Shown here one piece after another: positions 24,801-35,858 of a stretch of 64,000 nt of DNA (position 1 is its first letter; every line of letters starts with the position of its first letter). Made by a program: the position numbers and the translations under genes. The stretch spans positions 3,438,068-3,502,067 of the forward strand of contig NW_024468910.1 of assembly GCF_011745365.1 (NCBI RefSeq), given 5' to 3'. Below the pieces are notes generated by a model that worked only from the letters and a program-made list of their open reading frames with translations, was not told the origin of the DNA and did not search any database. This DNA is from Cryphonectria parasitica EP155 (taxonomy: Eukaryota; Ascomycota; Sordariomycetes; Diaporthales; Cryphonectriaceae).

Positions 24801-27800
24801 TGGATGGCCACGTCGAGCCACGAAGGGTGTACCAGAAGCTCGCGCACATGAACATCGTCATGATTATCGTTCTCGGCCGGGAGGCCTGTGTAAGTCGACA
24901 CGAGAGCCGATGCCTGGTCCAGCTTGCGTCTGATCTCTGACATGGCTCTAAAAGGTCCAGTATAATCGTAGCCGATCTTGTGAATGGAGGAATAAAAGTC
25001 CTCCGTGTCGATGCTGTTCATTGTGGATGTTTCCAGCGGTGTCGAGGTCAGGATAGCGGGAGACGGAGTGTTGTACACGATCAGCACCGAGCCAGTCGCC
25101 ACGAGGTCCAAATGCGAAGGCCCATTTCGGGCGCCTGCGTGACAGGAGAAGTTCGCAGTCTGGCTCTGCTCTTGTTGTTTTCCCGCGGCTGTAGTGACTG
25201 TGGACAGCGTGACAAGAGTCTCGACACTGAAGTTGGCGTCGTCCTCGAAAGACACGGCCTTGCTAATCACAAGGTCACGAATCTCAAAGAGCTTGACATC
25301 TCTATCCCCAGCCAGGCTTCTGGCGGCCTCCAGAGCCATGGCAATATACCCTGCAGCGGGGAAAATCATCTGACCTTCCAGCCTATGTCCGTCCAGCCAA
25401 GGAACTTCAGATGCCTTCAAGAGGTTCTTCCAACGCCGGTCATTGTTGGTCGTGTCTGCGGTTGCGATGCCGAGGAGGCTGTGGAAGGGCTCAGACCTAC
25501 ATCGTATCGCTTTGGACTGACGAGATTCATGCCAGTGCTTCTGCTCGTGGTTCCACGGGTACATGGGAAGCCCGGCGACATATTTGGGAGGTGGGCCGTC
25601 GGACATGAGGTCTTCGTAGGCCCGGAAATCGACAGATCCGGATCCAAGCTGCGCCCATACAAAACCCAACGCATCTGCAAAGGCCTCGATGTCATTGGTG
25701 TCACGGCCCAGGACGCCGCTGTAGGCAACTGGCTGCCGGACTTCCATGATGTTCTGGCTCGCCGGACCTCGTAAAGCAGGATGAGGACCGACCTCGAGTG
25801 CGAAATTGATCTTCTCGGAAGCGGCCGTCTTGATGGCATCTGCAAATAGAACTGGTTGGATCATGTTGTCTCTCCAATACACGTCCTTTAGAGATTCTGT
25901 GGTTTGCATTGGGTCGTTTCCTGGGACTACGCTGGAATACCAGGCGCACGATCCGGGTCCTTCTCGATTCAACAGTTGAATGTTGCAGGCCTGGAGTGAC
26001 TTGATGTAGGCGTCTCCACAAGGGATCATATGATGAGAATGGTATGCTGTATCGACTTTGAGCATTCTTGCGAACTTCTTCTCTTCGTCAAACACTTTCT
26101 TGGCATGAATAACAGCGTCGACATTGCCGGAAAGCGTAACACTAGCAGACGAGTTATGCGCCGCAACAGTGATACGTCCCCTGAAAGCAGGAAGCTCAAC
26201 CAGGTCGCGCGCATCCTCAAGCGAGGTCCCCACGGCCAGCATGGCGCCTTTCTGCCCAGAGCCTTGGGGATCCTCTGCACGGTGGGCGTGCATGCCTCGG
26301 TAATAGGCAATGCGGATAGCATCGTGGGCCGTGATGAACCCTGCAGCGTACGCAGCCGCAATCTCACCAGAAGAATGGCCCACGACCGCCTCAAAAGTAA
26401 TTCCAGCCTCTCGTAGGAGGTCAACAAGCACCAGCTGTACGGCTGTGCAGAGTGGCTGTGACAGTTCAGCCTTGCCGATCCGCGAGGTCTCTTGGCCGGC
26501 CAGAATCTCGTCTTGCAGGCGCCATGTAGGACGATCCGCCACAGGTAGGTTGGTGAGCGACTCCTCGAGGTCTTGGAGTTTGGCGCGGACAAAGGCTGAT
26601 GAGCGGATCAGACAGCCTCCCATGCCTGCCCATTGCGCGCCTTGGCCGGTGAACACTCCGAGGATGCGAGGTGTCTTGGGAGGGGAGCGGAAACTGTGGA
26701 TGTTCTTGTCGTTATCCTTCATCTTCAGGACCACGTCGTCCAGTTTGGAGACGAGCTTCTCGACACTCCTGGCTGCGAAGGTCATCTTGACATTGAGAGC
26801 TGACTTGCATGTCTGCAAAGTCCAGGCGAGGTCGCCGAGGTTGATGTCTGGGTGCGCCTTGAGATAGTCCGAGTATGATTCCAGTAGCTGGAAGAGACTG
26901 CCTTCTGATGCTGCAGAAAAGGTAAACGGGGTGAAAGGGGCGGTGATTGGTTCCTCAAGGCGTAGAGACTTGCTGATTCTAGCCGTTGAAGGCTGATAGC
27001 TTTCCAGGATGGCATGAGCGTTGGCACCACCGAAGCCTGAATCAAGGACATTCATTTAGTGTTTGATGACGAGATGAAAATTGAAAGAAGTAAAATACAA
27101 CAACTGAGGAAAGATAAGTCATCCACGTACCAAAGCTATTGACACTGACCCGTCGAGGGACACCATCAGCCAATGCAGGCCAAGCCTGGGTGCTAGTCGG
27201 AACGTGGAGGCCGTGATAGAAAGGCTCGATGTCAGGATTTAGGCTACCGAACAGCAAATTGGCAGGAATCAAGCCGTGTTGGATGGCAAGAGACCCTTTG
27301 ATCAGACCGGCAAGTCCTGCAGCACCCTCAGTGTGACCAATGACGGTTTTGATAGATCCCACGTAGAGAGGATGTTCATTGTCGATATTAGTCTCATTAG
27401 GAGTGAAAGATATACTTCTTCCTGTGTCTGCAGCTGGACCAAAGCATCGCTGGATCGCTTCAGCCTCACGAGGGTCTCCGGCTCGCGTTCCCGTCCCATG
27501 GGCCTCAAAGAACTGAGGGCGGTCGTTGACATTGCGAGGATCCAGCCCAGCCTTGGCGTACGTTTGTTGTATCAGTGCCGTCTGCGCTTCCGAGCTCGGG
27601 ACCGTCAGGCCTGTCGAGTGTCCGTCCTGGTTGCTTCCCGTCTCACGGATCAGACACTCGATGCGATCGCCATCAGCAATGGCATCGCTAAGCCGCTTCA
27701 AGATCACGACGGCAACGCCCTCGCCACGCGCGTACCCGTTGGCGTCGGCATCCCACACTGGTCCATTCGTTGTCAGCCAGTTTGCAATGAACAGATACAT

Positions 27801-28653
27801 GCACTACTGCAACAATTACATTAAGTGTCTGACAAATCAGACCCAAGAGTTAAACATAGGCACTTACTGCGGGAGCGGCCATCGGGAGACAGCATGTTCA
27901 ACCTATTCTCCGTCATAAACGGGTCTAACACGGCGATTGTCAACCAATCATTAGCTGAAGCTCAAGTCACACAACGTTCGAAAGCTGGTTTATGGGGCAG
28001 CTGAGGAGGCTTGTACCTGGCCCTAGAATTGCAGTCGTTCCACATGCCACGGCTAGTCGGGACTCGCCAGTACGAAGAGCCTGAACACCCTGGTGGACAG
28101 CAATTAAGCTGGACGAACAAGCGGTGTCAATGGTCAGGCTCGGGCCGTGCCAATCGAAAAAGTAAGAAATACGATTAGAAAGGATAGCCCGCGAGATGCC
28201 AGTGGCAGTGTACGTGGGTATATCGTCCACATCCCGCATCAGGATGCCCTCGTAATCAAGGCCCATGACACCGACATAAACAGCCGTGTCACTGCCGCGC
28301 AGTTTCTCGATAGTGTGGCCGCCCGAGTCGAGGGCCTCGTAGACGGTCTCCATGAGCATGCGCTGCTGTGGGTCGATCGAGTCTGCCTCCTTGCGGTTGA
28401 TGTTGAAGAAGCCGGCATCGAAAGCACGCACATCCTCGTCGAGCAGGTATGCATAGCGGACATTCGTAGTGCCGTGATGGGCGGCATCCGGATGATAGTA
28501 TCCTTGGATGTTAAATCGATCCAGGGGGATCTCCTTGCGTATGTCACGCGGGTTCTCGAGAAGCTGCCACAAGCATGAGGGTGAAGTGGAACCGCCAGGG
28601 AAACGACAGCCACTGCCTACAATGGCGACTGGCTCCGGTCGATGCAGAGTCAT
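15843..28653 (-). CDS. hybrid PKS-NRPS, KS-AT-DH-MT-ER0-KR-ACP-C-A-T-R
   Basis: Ten exons in coding order: 28653-28017, 27924-27868, 27757-27131, 27036-24204, 24139-23925, 23827-21586, 21520-20802, 20712-18895, 18828-18185, 18116-15843; 4,021 residues with no frame break. KS (about 8-430) has DTACSSS, EAHGTGT and [10 protein letters not shown] (565-880) has GHSSG (Ser662). DH (955-1270) has His991 in [10 protein letters not shown] and Asp1182. C-methyltransferase has ELGAGSGG near 1457. KR (2140-2400) has a GLTGQIG nucleotide loop and catalytic Tyr2298. ACP has Ser2474 in GIDSL. C (2600-3040) has HHIILDG (2734-2740). A (3055-3570) has NSYGPTE and YRTGD. T has Ser3626 in GGNSL. R (3704-4021) has [10 protein letters not shown], Tyr3854 and Lys3858. 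The ~480 residues between MT and KR show no enoyl-reductase NADPH motif. The product should be a C-methylated polyketide amide released by the R domain. The start at 28653 is the first ATG before the KS. Confidence 0.95.
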
Positions 28654-30106
28654 TGTCACGGCTTGCCCTAATTAATAGTTTCCGTCGTCGTACCAACTGT
28701 AGTTCAGAGAGGATCAGGGTAGTTGGTGTGTCTGATTCAAGAGCAAGTACTTTGTTACTTTGATTTTCCACTGTCCACGTTCCCATTGAAAAGTATGGAC
28801 TCATCATGTATTAATAGCCAAAAAAAGGTATCCTTTGGGCATTCGGCATACACCTATCCTTGATACTTACAAGCTTGCCAAAACGAAAAGATAGAATCAA
28901 AACCTCAGAAACGTGAATTGTTGCTCCAAAAGCGGCTTTGCTGCGTGCTGAACCAAAGCGGCCAGACTTGCTGAGGTTACAGTAGTACCCAGACATGTCG
29001 CCGGGAGAATTCGGCGCAAGGCCGCACTTGAAGCTACACAAAGGTGTCGATCACGACGACAACGCCCCTGGATATAGTGGTCTGTCTCGGAAATGCTCCG
29101 ATCAAGTTGATAGATAATGACACACCTCCACTTGGTCCGTTATCGCGAGAATTGCCTCCTTGCTTCATACATCAAGCTGTAATGCGCCGAATGACGATGC
29201 ATGCCTTGATCTTCCTATCGTTGGCAATTCTTGTCTCTGGCTCGTTCAACTTGAGGAAAGATGGTTTGTCGTCCCCTCTTTTTTTTCTTCTCTTTCTATC
29301 TTCCTCCTCCTCTTCTTCTTACTTCATTATTTTGTTCCTTGCGAGACTTGTGGCGCGCGCCAGAGATGTCAGGCCTGGTAGTATATCGGGCGATAGTAGT
29401 CTCAAGATGTCTGTCTGAGACATACACCTTCGGGAGCTTGTGAGCGCCACACCTCTTCATAGATTCGTAACCACTCATTGCTTCTTCTTCTTTTTCATGT
29501 TGCGGTGTGTGTAGATTCGTCCCGTGTGACGTGATGCGATTTTCTATCTAGAATTGGTGATCAAGATAGCATACCGCTTACCTAGTGTCACTGTTATGAT
29601 AATTAATATGACACTTTGTATTTCGTGCTCCCATGGTTTTCTTGTAGTGGTTCAGGGTTTCATGGATATCATTGTAGAACAATTGAGATGTGGTGATAAT
29701 GAGTAGCCTTGACTGGGTTTGGATCTCAAGATGATGAACTGACTTATAGCATTGTGTATTTTCAGTCATGTCGAAAAGACAGCTGGACTTTTGCATACAG
29801 TAAGTCTAAGGAGATGGGTAAAATAACATTATCCCAGGTCGAGCTAGGAAGAAAGCAAATACTAACCAAATAAGTCAAGCTCTTCGATAATTGTCATCCC
29901 TCGAGCATACGGCCCCACGGGCCCACGGCAAACGGTTTCACAGACGACGGCATCGTGCGCCATCTAGCACAGTTTCTGAAAAGTCCATTATTCATACTTT
30001 TCTTTCTCTGTCGAAAGGGACGACTGAAGAGAAACAACGGTGAATGCCATTTCCCAATCCTTAGCGCGGCATGGTAATACTGTACTCAAATTTGACTCGC
30101 TACAGC
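28654..30106. promoter_or_regulatory. divergent promoter region, PKS-NRPS (minus) and AflR-like regulator (plus)
   Basis: The 1.45-kb head-to-head interval is the natural place for cluster regulation. It holds GC-rich half-sites that could suit Zn2Cys6 proteins, for example TCGATCACGA at 29047-29056, which has the TCG...CGA arms of an AflR site but a 4-base rather than 5-base spacer. No site is convincing by eye. A pyrimidine-rich block lies at about 29275-29340. Confidence 0.4.
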
Positions 30107-31640
30107 ATGACTACTCGCGAACGCTCGACGCAAAGGTTGGCCTGTGATCGGTGCCATGGCCAGAAGCTGCGGTGCATTCGAGGATCACTCCCGACGGGCG
30201 CTTGTCAGAGATGTATCAAGGCGAAGGCTATGTGCCAGTACAGCTCACCTCTTCGCCTAGGAAGACCTGCTAAGCCGGACCCCGCCAAGAATATGCCTCC
30301 TACTACTGGTGGGCGGAGACGGAGCAGCACCGCGCTTCCAAGCCCACACGAATCGTCTACAAGTACAACTTCCACAAGCACAACAGACGGAATACCCGAG
30401 GGGCAGTCCGAGGAAGACTGCACCATGAACTTGTCACAGCTTGAGTTCTTTGATGTCCAGGGAATGTTAGCCCTGCCGCTGCAGGAGGAAGCACATGGTA
30501 TGCAGTCTTCCCCAATTCCAGCCGCCTTTCTATGCGTGCCAGAACCTAGATGGGGGTTTTATTCATCTATTCATTCTTTACTGACAAGTACCTCGTATTG
30601 AATTAGTCGGAAAAAATGTGCCTACTTTCCCCATCAAAACTTTCGAATGGGACATGGAGGATCGAACCGATGAGCATAACTCGTCTATCATACAGAGCAG
30701 CACCCAGACGCCGCAGGGACTGGATGTGAAAGGCCCGCCAAGAGTAGCCAAGACAGACTCTTCTTCAGAGTTCATCCTAGATGATTATATTCGTCACCTC
30801 GCACCAGACTCGGCAGACGGCATACAGTTTCAGACACTCAGTGCAGCAGACAGTTTCAATACCGACCCGGTCGACGCCTGGGCTGGAAGCCTCTCGGTCG
30901 ACACACTGCTAGCCCACGGCTCTCTGGCCAAGACCAGACCACCACCAGCAACAGCACCACTTCAGTCGAGTGCGCAGGACGATGTGCAACGTCAACTGAG
31001 CGAGCTGCTCAGGCGCCTGCACGAGACTCCACATCACAGTCCGATGATGGCTTCGGCCACGAACAACCACAACAGCGCCTCGAACCCGCAGCTGATGGAC
31101 GAGACAGTCAAGGCTGCACATGCGTTGATCAGCATCATTGACTCGGTACACGTGTCGACTGCGCCCTTAGAGTCCCGCCATAACCCCGACGCTGTCGATC
31201 CGACCACGAGTTTCATCGACGCGGGCACGGTGTTCCTCGCCGCAGCCTGTTACTACCGTATCTTTCGCAACAGCAATACACTGGCCGTGGTTATGCATGA
31301 TGCAGTCTCGTCCAACGATATGGCAACGTTACGCTCGATGCCTAGCATAAAAATCGGCTCGGTCACGCCCTTGCACACCACCTCGCCAGCCATCCAGTCG
31401 GCCCTGTGGGTCCAGCTCCTGTGGCAGTCGCTGCGGGAGCTCGAGAAGCGCCTACTGATGCTCTCCCACAGGTCTGCCGTTCTGAGCCCATTGGCGACGG
31501 AGTCTTCGCTGCAGCCTGGAAACAGGTCGCACTTGGCTGATCTGACCGCAGGCATGGACGGAGAGGTTGCAAGGCTTGAGGTTAGCGTGAATCACCTCCT
31601 CAAGACAACGTTGGACACTTTGCGCCACAAAAGCTTCTGA
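30107..31640 (+). CDS. Zn2Cys6 transcription factor, AflR-like; probable cluster regulator
   Basis: Exons 30107-30497 and 30607-31640, with a 109-nt intron, give 474 residues. The binuclear zinc cluster is at the extreme N-terminus: Cys13, 16, 23, 33, 36 and 43 (C-x2-C-x6-C-x9-C-x2-C-x6-C). A basic linker with LGRPAKPDPAK follows. After Ser/Thr-rich sequence, the C-terminal half (about 310-470) is helical and resembles the aflatoxin-regulatory-protein domain, with ALISIIDSVH, FLAAACYYRIFRN and a final VNHLLKTTLDTLRHKSF helix. An ATG 36 bases upstream (30071) is in frame; I preferred 30107 because it has A at -3 and places the zinc cluster close to the N-terminus, as in AflR. Divergent placement beside the PKS-NRPS makes it the likely pathway activator. 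That role is inferred from position and family. Confidence 0.88.
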
Positions 31641-32225
31641 CGAACACCTTGGAGGATACTCTGTCCTAGAAAAATGAGCGTTGTGCCACGGCTGCGCACT
31701 CACAACGTGTCAAAACAAGTGAGGCATGATCCTCATGGGCTCAAGATGTCCCCGAGTGTCTGTAATAATTACTGCACTCAAAATTCCCTGTCCACGCTGC
31801 CACACAGTCGCTATGTTTTTAGACAGGCCACTGTGCCCGAAGCACATCTTCTCTTAGTTCCAGATTGTCCATCAAAACTATGGCAGCTCTTAGGCTCCAC
31901 TTGTCAGCATGGATTGCAGCTGTTTGTTCTCTTGTCGTTAGGTGTATGGAAATACTTGGAAACATGGCAGACGGGACTTTAATTTTTGCTCCCTGCAGCA
32001 TCGAAATTTACAATTTCTCACGCTTCTCTATTATGGTGTGGATCGGCGTATTAATTTGGAAGGTGATGGAGGGCAATCCGGGTTCAGTGCGGTATCACAG
32101 ATTAATTTGATGTAACTATGAATAAACGAAACATCATTACTCAATACAGCAATTCTGGTATATAATTTGCGGACCCAACATCTAATTTTGCAGACCATCA
32201 GAAGGAGGCTAGCCCATGTTCGTTC
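31641..32225. other. convergent 3' region between the two regulator genes
   Basis: No supportable ORF; 3' ends of two convergent regulator genes. Confidence 0.55.
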
Positions 32226-34390
32226 TCACCATGTTGTTCCATCCGACAGGCTGGGCATCAGAAAGCTGAAAGAGCGCAAGGGGCTTCCAGGGAAGGGCAG
32301 CCGAGAATCGTTGGGCAGACCTGCTGCATCTTGGCCTGCGCTTTGGTCCTGCTCTTTGGAAGCCAATTCTGCTTCCCAAGATGCCTTCAAGGCCTTGAAC
32401 TTTTTGATGCTCAGGGACAGACCTTGGTCTTCCACATTGCCAGGACATTCTGTTGCAAAGGCTGCGGCTACAGTCTCGAAGGTATGAATCACCCTGTCCA
32501 GTGTATCGAGCGGGTCCAAAGCCTCTTGTGCTGCAGCAGGACTCCAGGAAGCATCTCGAGTTGTGGTCATGTGGTGCAGAAAGCGCACAACATAGCACAG
32601 TTGCGAGTACGTGCTGTAAGGCACGCTTGCGTACATGTGCAACGGCATCGCGAAGAATATATCGAGCCATGCCTTGACGGAATGCACACAGCGCTGACAC
32701 ATTTCGTACCGCCCCAAATCTGGTTCATGACTTGGACTGGGTGATTTGGCCATAACCCACTCACGTATGGTGAGCGTAGTGTAATGATATAATCCGATTT
32801 GTGTCGTTGCTGAAAGCTCTGTCAGTCCCGCACATAAAGCTTCAAAGAAAGGAGAAATTCAAATGTAAGAAGAGAAGGGGCAAGGGAAGAAACCAAGGAA
32901 TCAAAGCCTTACATTGGCTCCCAACTCCAGGACTTGTTTGGTTGGCAGGATCTGCTATTTCGTCAAGCTGCAATTGTAAACTCTGCACCCAGCCCGTTGG
33001 GATCTCAAGATTGCGGATCTTCCACGAAGAGTAGCGGCATTGAGTGACGATGAGCTGCATCTTCACCTGTCTCACCAGAACTGCATCCTGTGGTACAGTG
33101 CTGTATTTGGTAAGATGATCTAGGTACTCGTCCAGATATGGTGACCAGCGAAACCCATCAGCCGACTTGAAGGTTTGCGACAGCCTATTGTTTCACTCAG
33201 TTTAGCAACTGGTAGTAATTAGGAAATTGAGCATCAAGTGAGAGCAGATAAGAGCCGTAAATATAGAGTAATTACCTACACAGACGTAATGATGAATGCC
33301 CCTAGTACAGCACGCTTTTCCTCCATCGTGCGTTCTCTCCTCGAAGACTGCGTATTCACATCCAGGGAAAAGTGAGCCAGGTGCTCCGGTGGAGGCATCT
33401 GAAGGCCCATGTCCCAGATCAAGGAGACAGCGAGCTGAGATGCCAGAGAGGCGAACTGCTTGTCCATGGGAAACAGATGAACCCTGACCTGTTCATTAGT
33501 CGGTGATCCGCTGTGAATTGCCCCTAATGAATCTCAAGGACTAACCAGTTCACAAAGGTGAGTAGCCCAAAAAGTAAGTCGAGGCTCCTTTCACCACCAG
33601 CCACAACCTTTTCGATGATGATGCGCCGTATTCGTAGACTGAGAGAGTTGCGCGTCTTAACAGCCTTCGATGTGACCCCCATGATGTTCAGCCACAAGAA
33701 TGGGTAAGTCCGTCTGACATTTACAGCTCTTATTCCTGGGTCGATGTAGATAAAAGGGGTGAAAGTCTACAGGTTGCAGGTTAACTTGATATCACGCGTG
33801 TTCGTTCTCATCAAAATACATCATGGCAGTTGGTACACTTACTATCATCTCGTCCCGGAACCTGGCAAGAGACTCGTCGGCTTGAGAAGGTGACGCGTCG
33901 TCCTCAGAGTAATCCTCATGATCATCAGTCGATGATGGGGTGGAGACTAGACTTATTGACGGCGAATCGACTCTGTCGTCCGAATTTACTGAGGTTCTGA
34001 CAGCATGATCCCTCTGTGTGGGTGCCATGGGCAGGTTCCCTGCTCGAAGAAGAGCGACTAGATCATCCAATTTCTCTTCAAGCCTTGCTGATCTTGAAGC
34101 TGCACCGCGTTTGGGTCCGCGTTGCTTCATTGGGGCTGAGAGTTTACAGACCTTGCCTAGCCGATGGCATCTGGTTTCCATCCTAATGTGAGCTTCCTTA
34201 TGAACCATGCATTTTTCAAGTCCAAAGGGAGCAGAATCAAGACGCTGAAAAGTCACAGTACACACCTCTCGCAATCATTGCCATCGGCCCGGAGGATACA
34301 CTTGCATTTGACGCGGGCACAATTGGTGCAGGCTTTCCCGCTTCGATGCTTAGGCAACGATGATCGAGTGTCGTCAAGCTCAGCATCCAT
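32226..34390 (-). CDS. second Zn2Cys6 transcription factor
   Basis: Six exons in coding order: 34390-34266, 34170-33843, 33766-33546, 33483-33280, 33184-32913, 32809-32226; 577 residues, codon phase closing over all five introns. The zinc cluster is Cys21, 24, 31, 40, 43 and 50 (C-x2-C-x6-C-x8-C-x2-C-x6-C), interrupted by intron 1 within the codon for Arg42. A basic stretch (KQRGPKR) and a leucine-rich coiled-coil-like dimerisation element (RLEEKLDDLVALLRAG) follow, as is usual. The rest resembles the middle homology region of fungal C6 regulators: ASLASQLAVSLIWDMGL, a WSPYLDEYLDHL segment and a helical C-terminus. It starts 519 bases from, and divergent to, the broken MFS gene. It may control that gene or the cluster; the target is unknown. 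Confidence 0.85.
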
Positions 34391-34909
34391 GATGATGATC
34401 GTCAACGAGGACAGACGTGATGATCCCCAACAGCATATATTCTAGGATCCGGGTCCTGATGTGGCTTGCTGAAAGCAATGGTGTCTTGGAAGTTGTTGGG
34501 GAGGCGAAATGGCATGCTGGAGGCCAAAAAGTCCGGCGGTGGCGGGCCTGGGCTTTGATCCGCCGGCAACAGGCATTATTTTTCTTCCCGTGTCCGTCCC
34601 GTCTCTTCCTTTGTACTACACACAGTATGTACTTTCACAAAGAACTCCTCTAACTGACTGGAAATGGCCAAATTAGACCGGCATTTGACGTCGTACAATT
34701 TACCTGATCCGGTCACACAAGCTGAACAAACAGTGAACGCCTGCAGGGTGCCTCCACACGCTAGGTGAATCAGATGTCTCTCTGTCTGGGCCTTTTCACT
34801 AACAACATCCTTTATAATTCTGAATCACTTTCCCCTCAGTTTCTCTCAGCTCATAAAGGATTCTACCCTTTCCCCTGTGCCAGTCCGTTTCTTATTTTGC
34901 TTTTCCAAC
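34391..34909. promoter_or_regulatory. divergent promoter region, second regulator (minus) and MFS remnant (plus)
   Basis: A 519-base interval between divergent starts, with an AT-rich TTTATAATT element about 100 bases before the MFS start. No operator recognised. Confidence 0.4.
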
Positions 34910-35858
34910 ATGGCGAGCGCGCAAAATCCTAACACTTGGAAAACCGAATCACCAGTTCCCGAGCAAAACGCCATGGAGCGTTCACACTCATCGTCTGCGG
35001 ACCTTGAGGTTCGAAACGATGAACCGCTCAAAAGTGATAACACAGAGCCGGTCACAGGCATCAAGTTCATTTTCCTGCTCATCAGCCTGACCTGTGCTTC
35101 GCTTTTGGTTTTCTTGGATACCTCTGTCGTCTCGACGGTGTGTACAATCAATACAAACAATTCCAGCTTTTTAAGATGAGAACTAAGACCATCCATCTTA
35201 TTTACCAGGCAATTCCAAAAATCACCGACGAGTTCCATTCTCTCCCAGATGTTGGCTGGTATGGAAGCGCTTACCAGCTTGGAAGGTAATTTGGCGGTTC
35301 GATTCTCCTCTGAATTTCCGTGCTGAGCACGTAACTAAACTGGGCATTGCAGTGCGGTTTTTGGACCTTTGTCAGGAAGGATCCTGCATTACTTTAGTTT
35401 GAAGGTAAGAAGAGACAGTCGAGAACACGCGTCCATATGGGTTCCATCTAACATCAAGACATGCAGTGGTGCTACATAATCTTCTTCGCCATCTTCGAGT
35501 TGGGATCTGCTCTCTGTGGCGCGGCGCAGTCCTCCAGCATGCTGATCGTCGGCCGCGCCATTGCTGGTGTTGGAGCGGCTGGTATCAGCAGCGGCGCGTA
35601 CACTATGTTGTCCGCTTCAGTTCCTCTCGAGAAGCGACCCGGTAATCTTCATATCGAGTTGAATTGAACACGTTCCCGAGGCTAATCGTTTTTAAAACAG
35701 CAATGCTAGGACTTCTCATGGGGATCGCTCAACTTGGCACAATACCTCTCTTTCGCCCTTTCCTGGACTATCGACAAAATTCCCTCAATCCAGAGTTAAC
35801 CCAGGGCAACAATACCTTGAGAGGCAGTAGCGAGAGGAAGAGAGGAAGGTACAAATGA
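34910..35858 (+). pseudogene. truncated MFS drug:H+ antiporter (DHA2 type), first ~200 residues only
   Basis: Exons 34910-35137, 35209-35285, 35353-35404, 35467-35641 and 35701-35858 read as 229 residues. The first ~75 are a soluble tail ending in transmembrane segment 1 ([22 protein letters not shown], read in two halves). Then come [24 protein letters not shown], the FGPLSGR loop, [23 protein letters not shown], and the beginning of segment 5 (AMLGLLMGIAQLG). All are typical of 14-helix exporters found in metabolite clusters. After GIAQLG, at about 35740, similarity stops abruptly. The remaining 29 or so codons are hydrophilic, and helices 6-14 are absent downstream. A full exporter is about 550 residues, so this copy cannot transport as drawn. 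The break could be an ancestral deletion or an assembly join. Confidence 0.82.
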
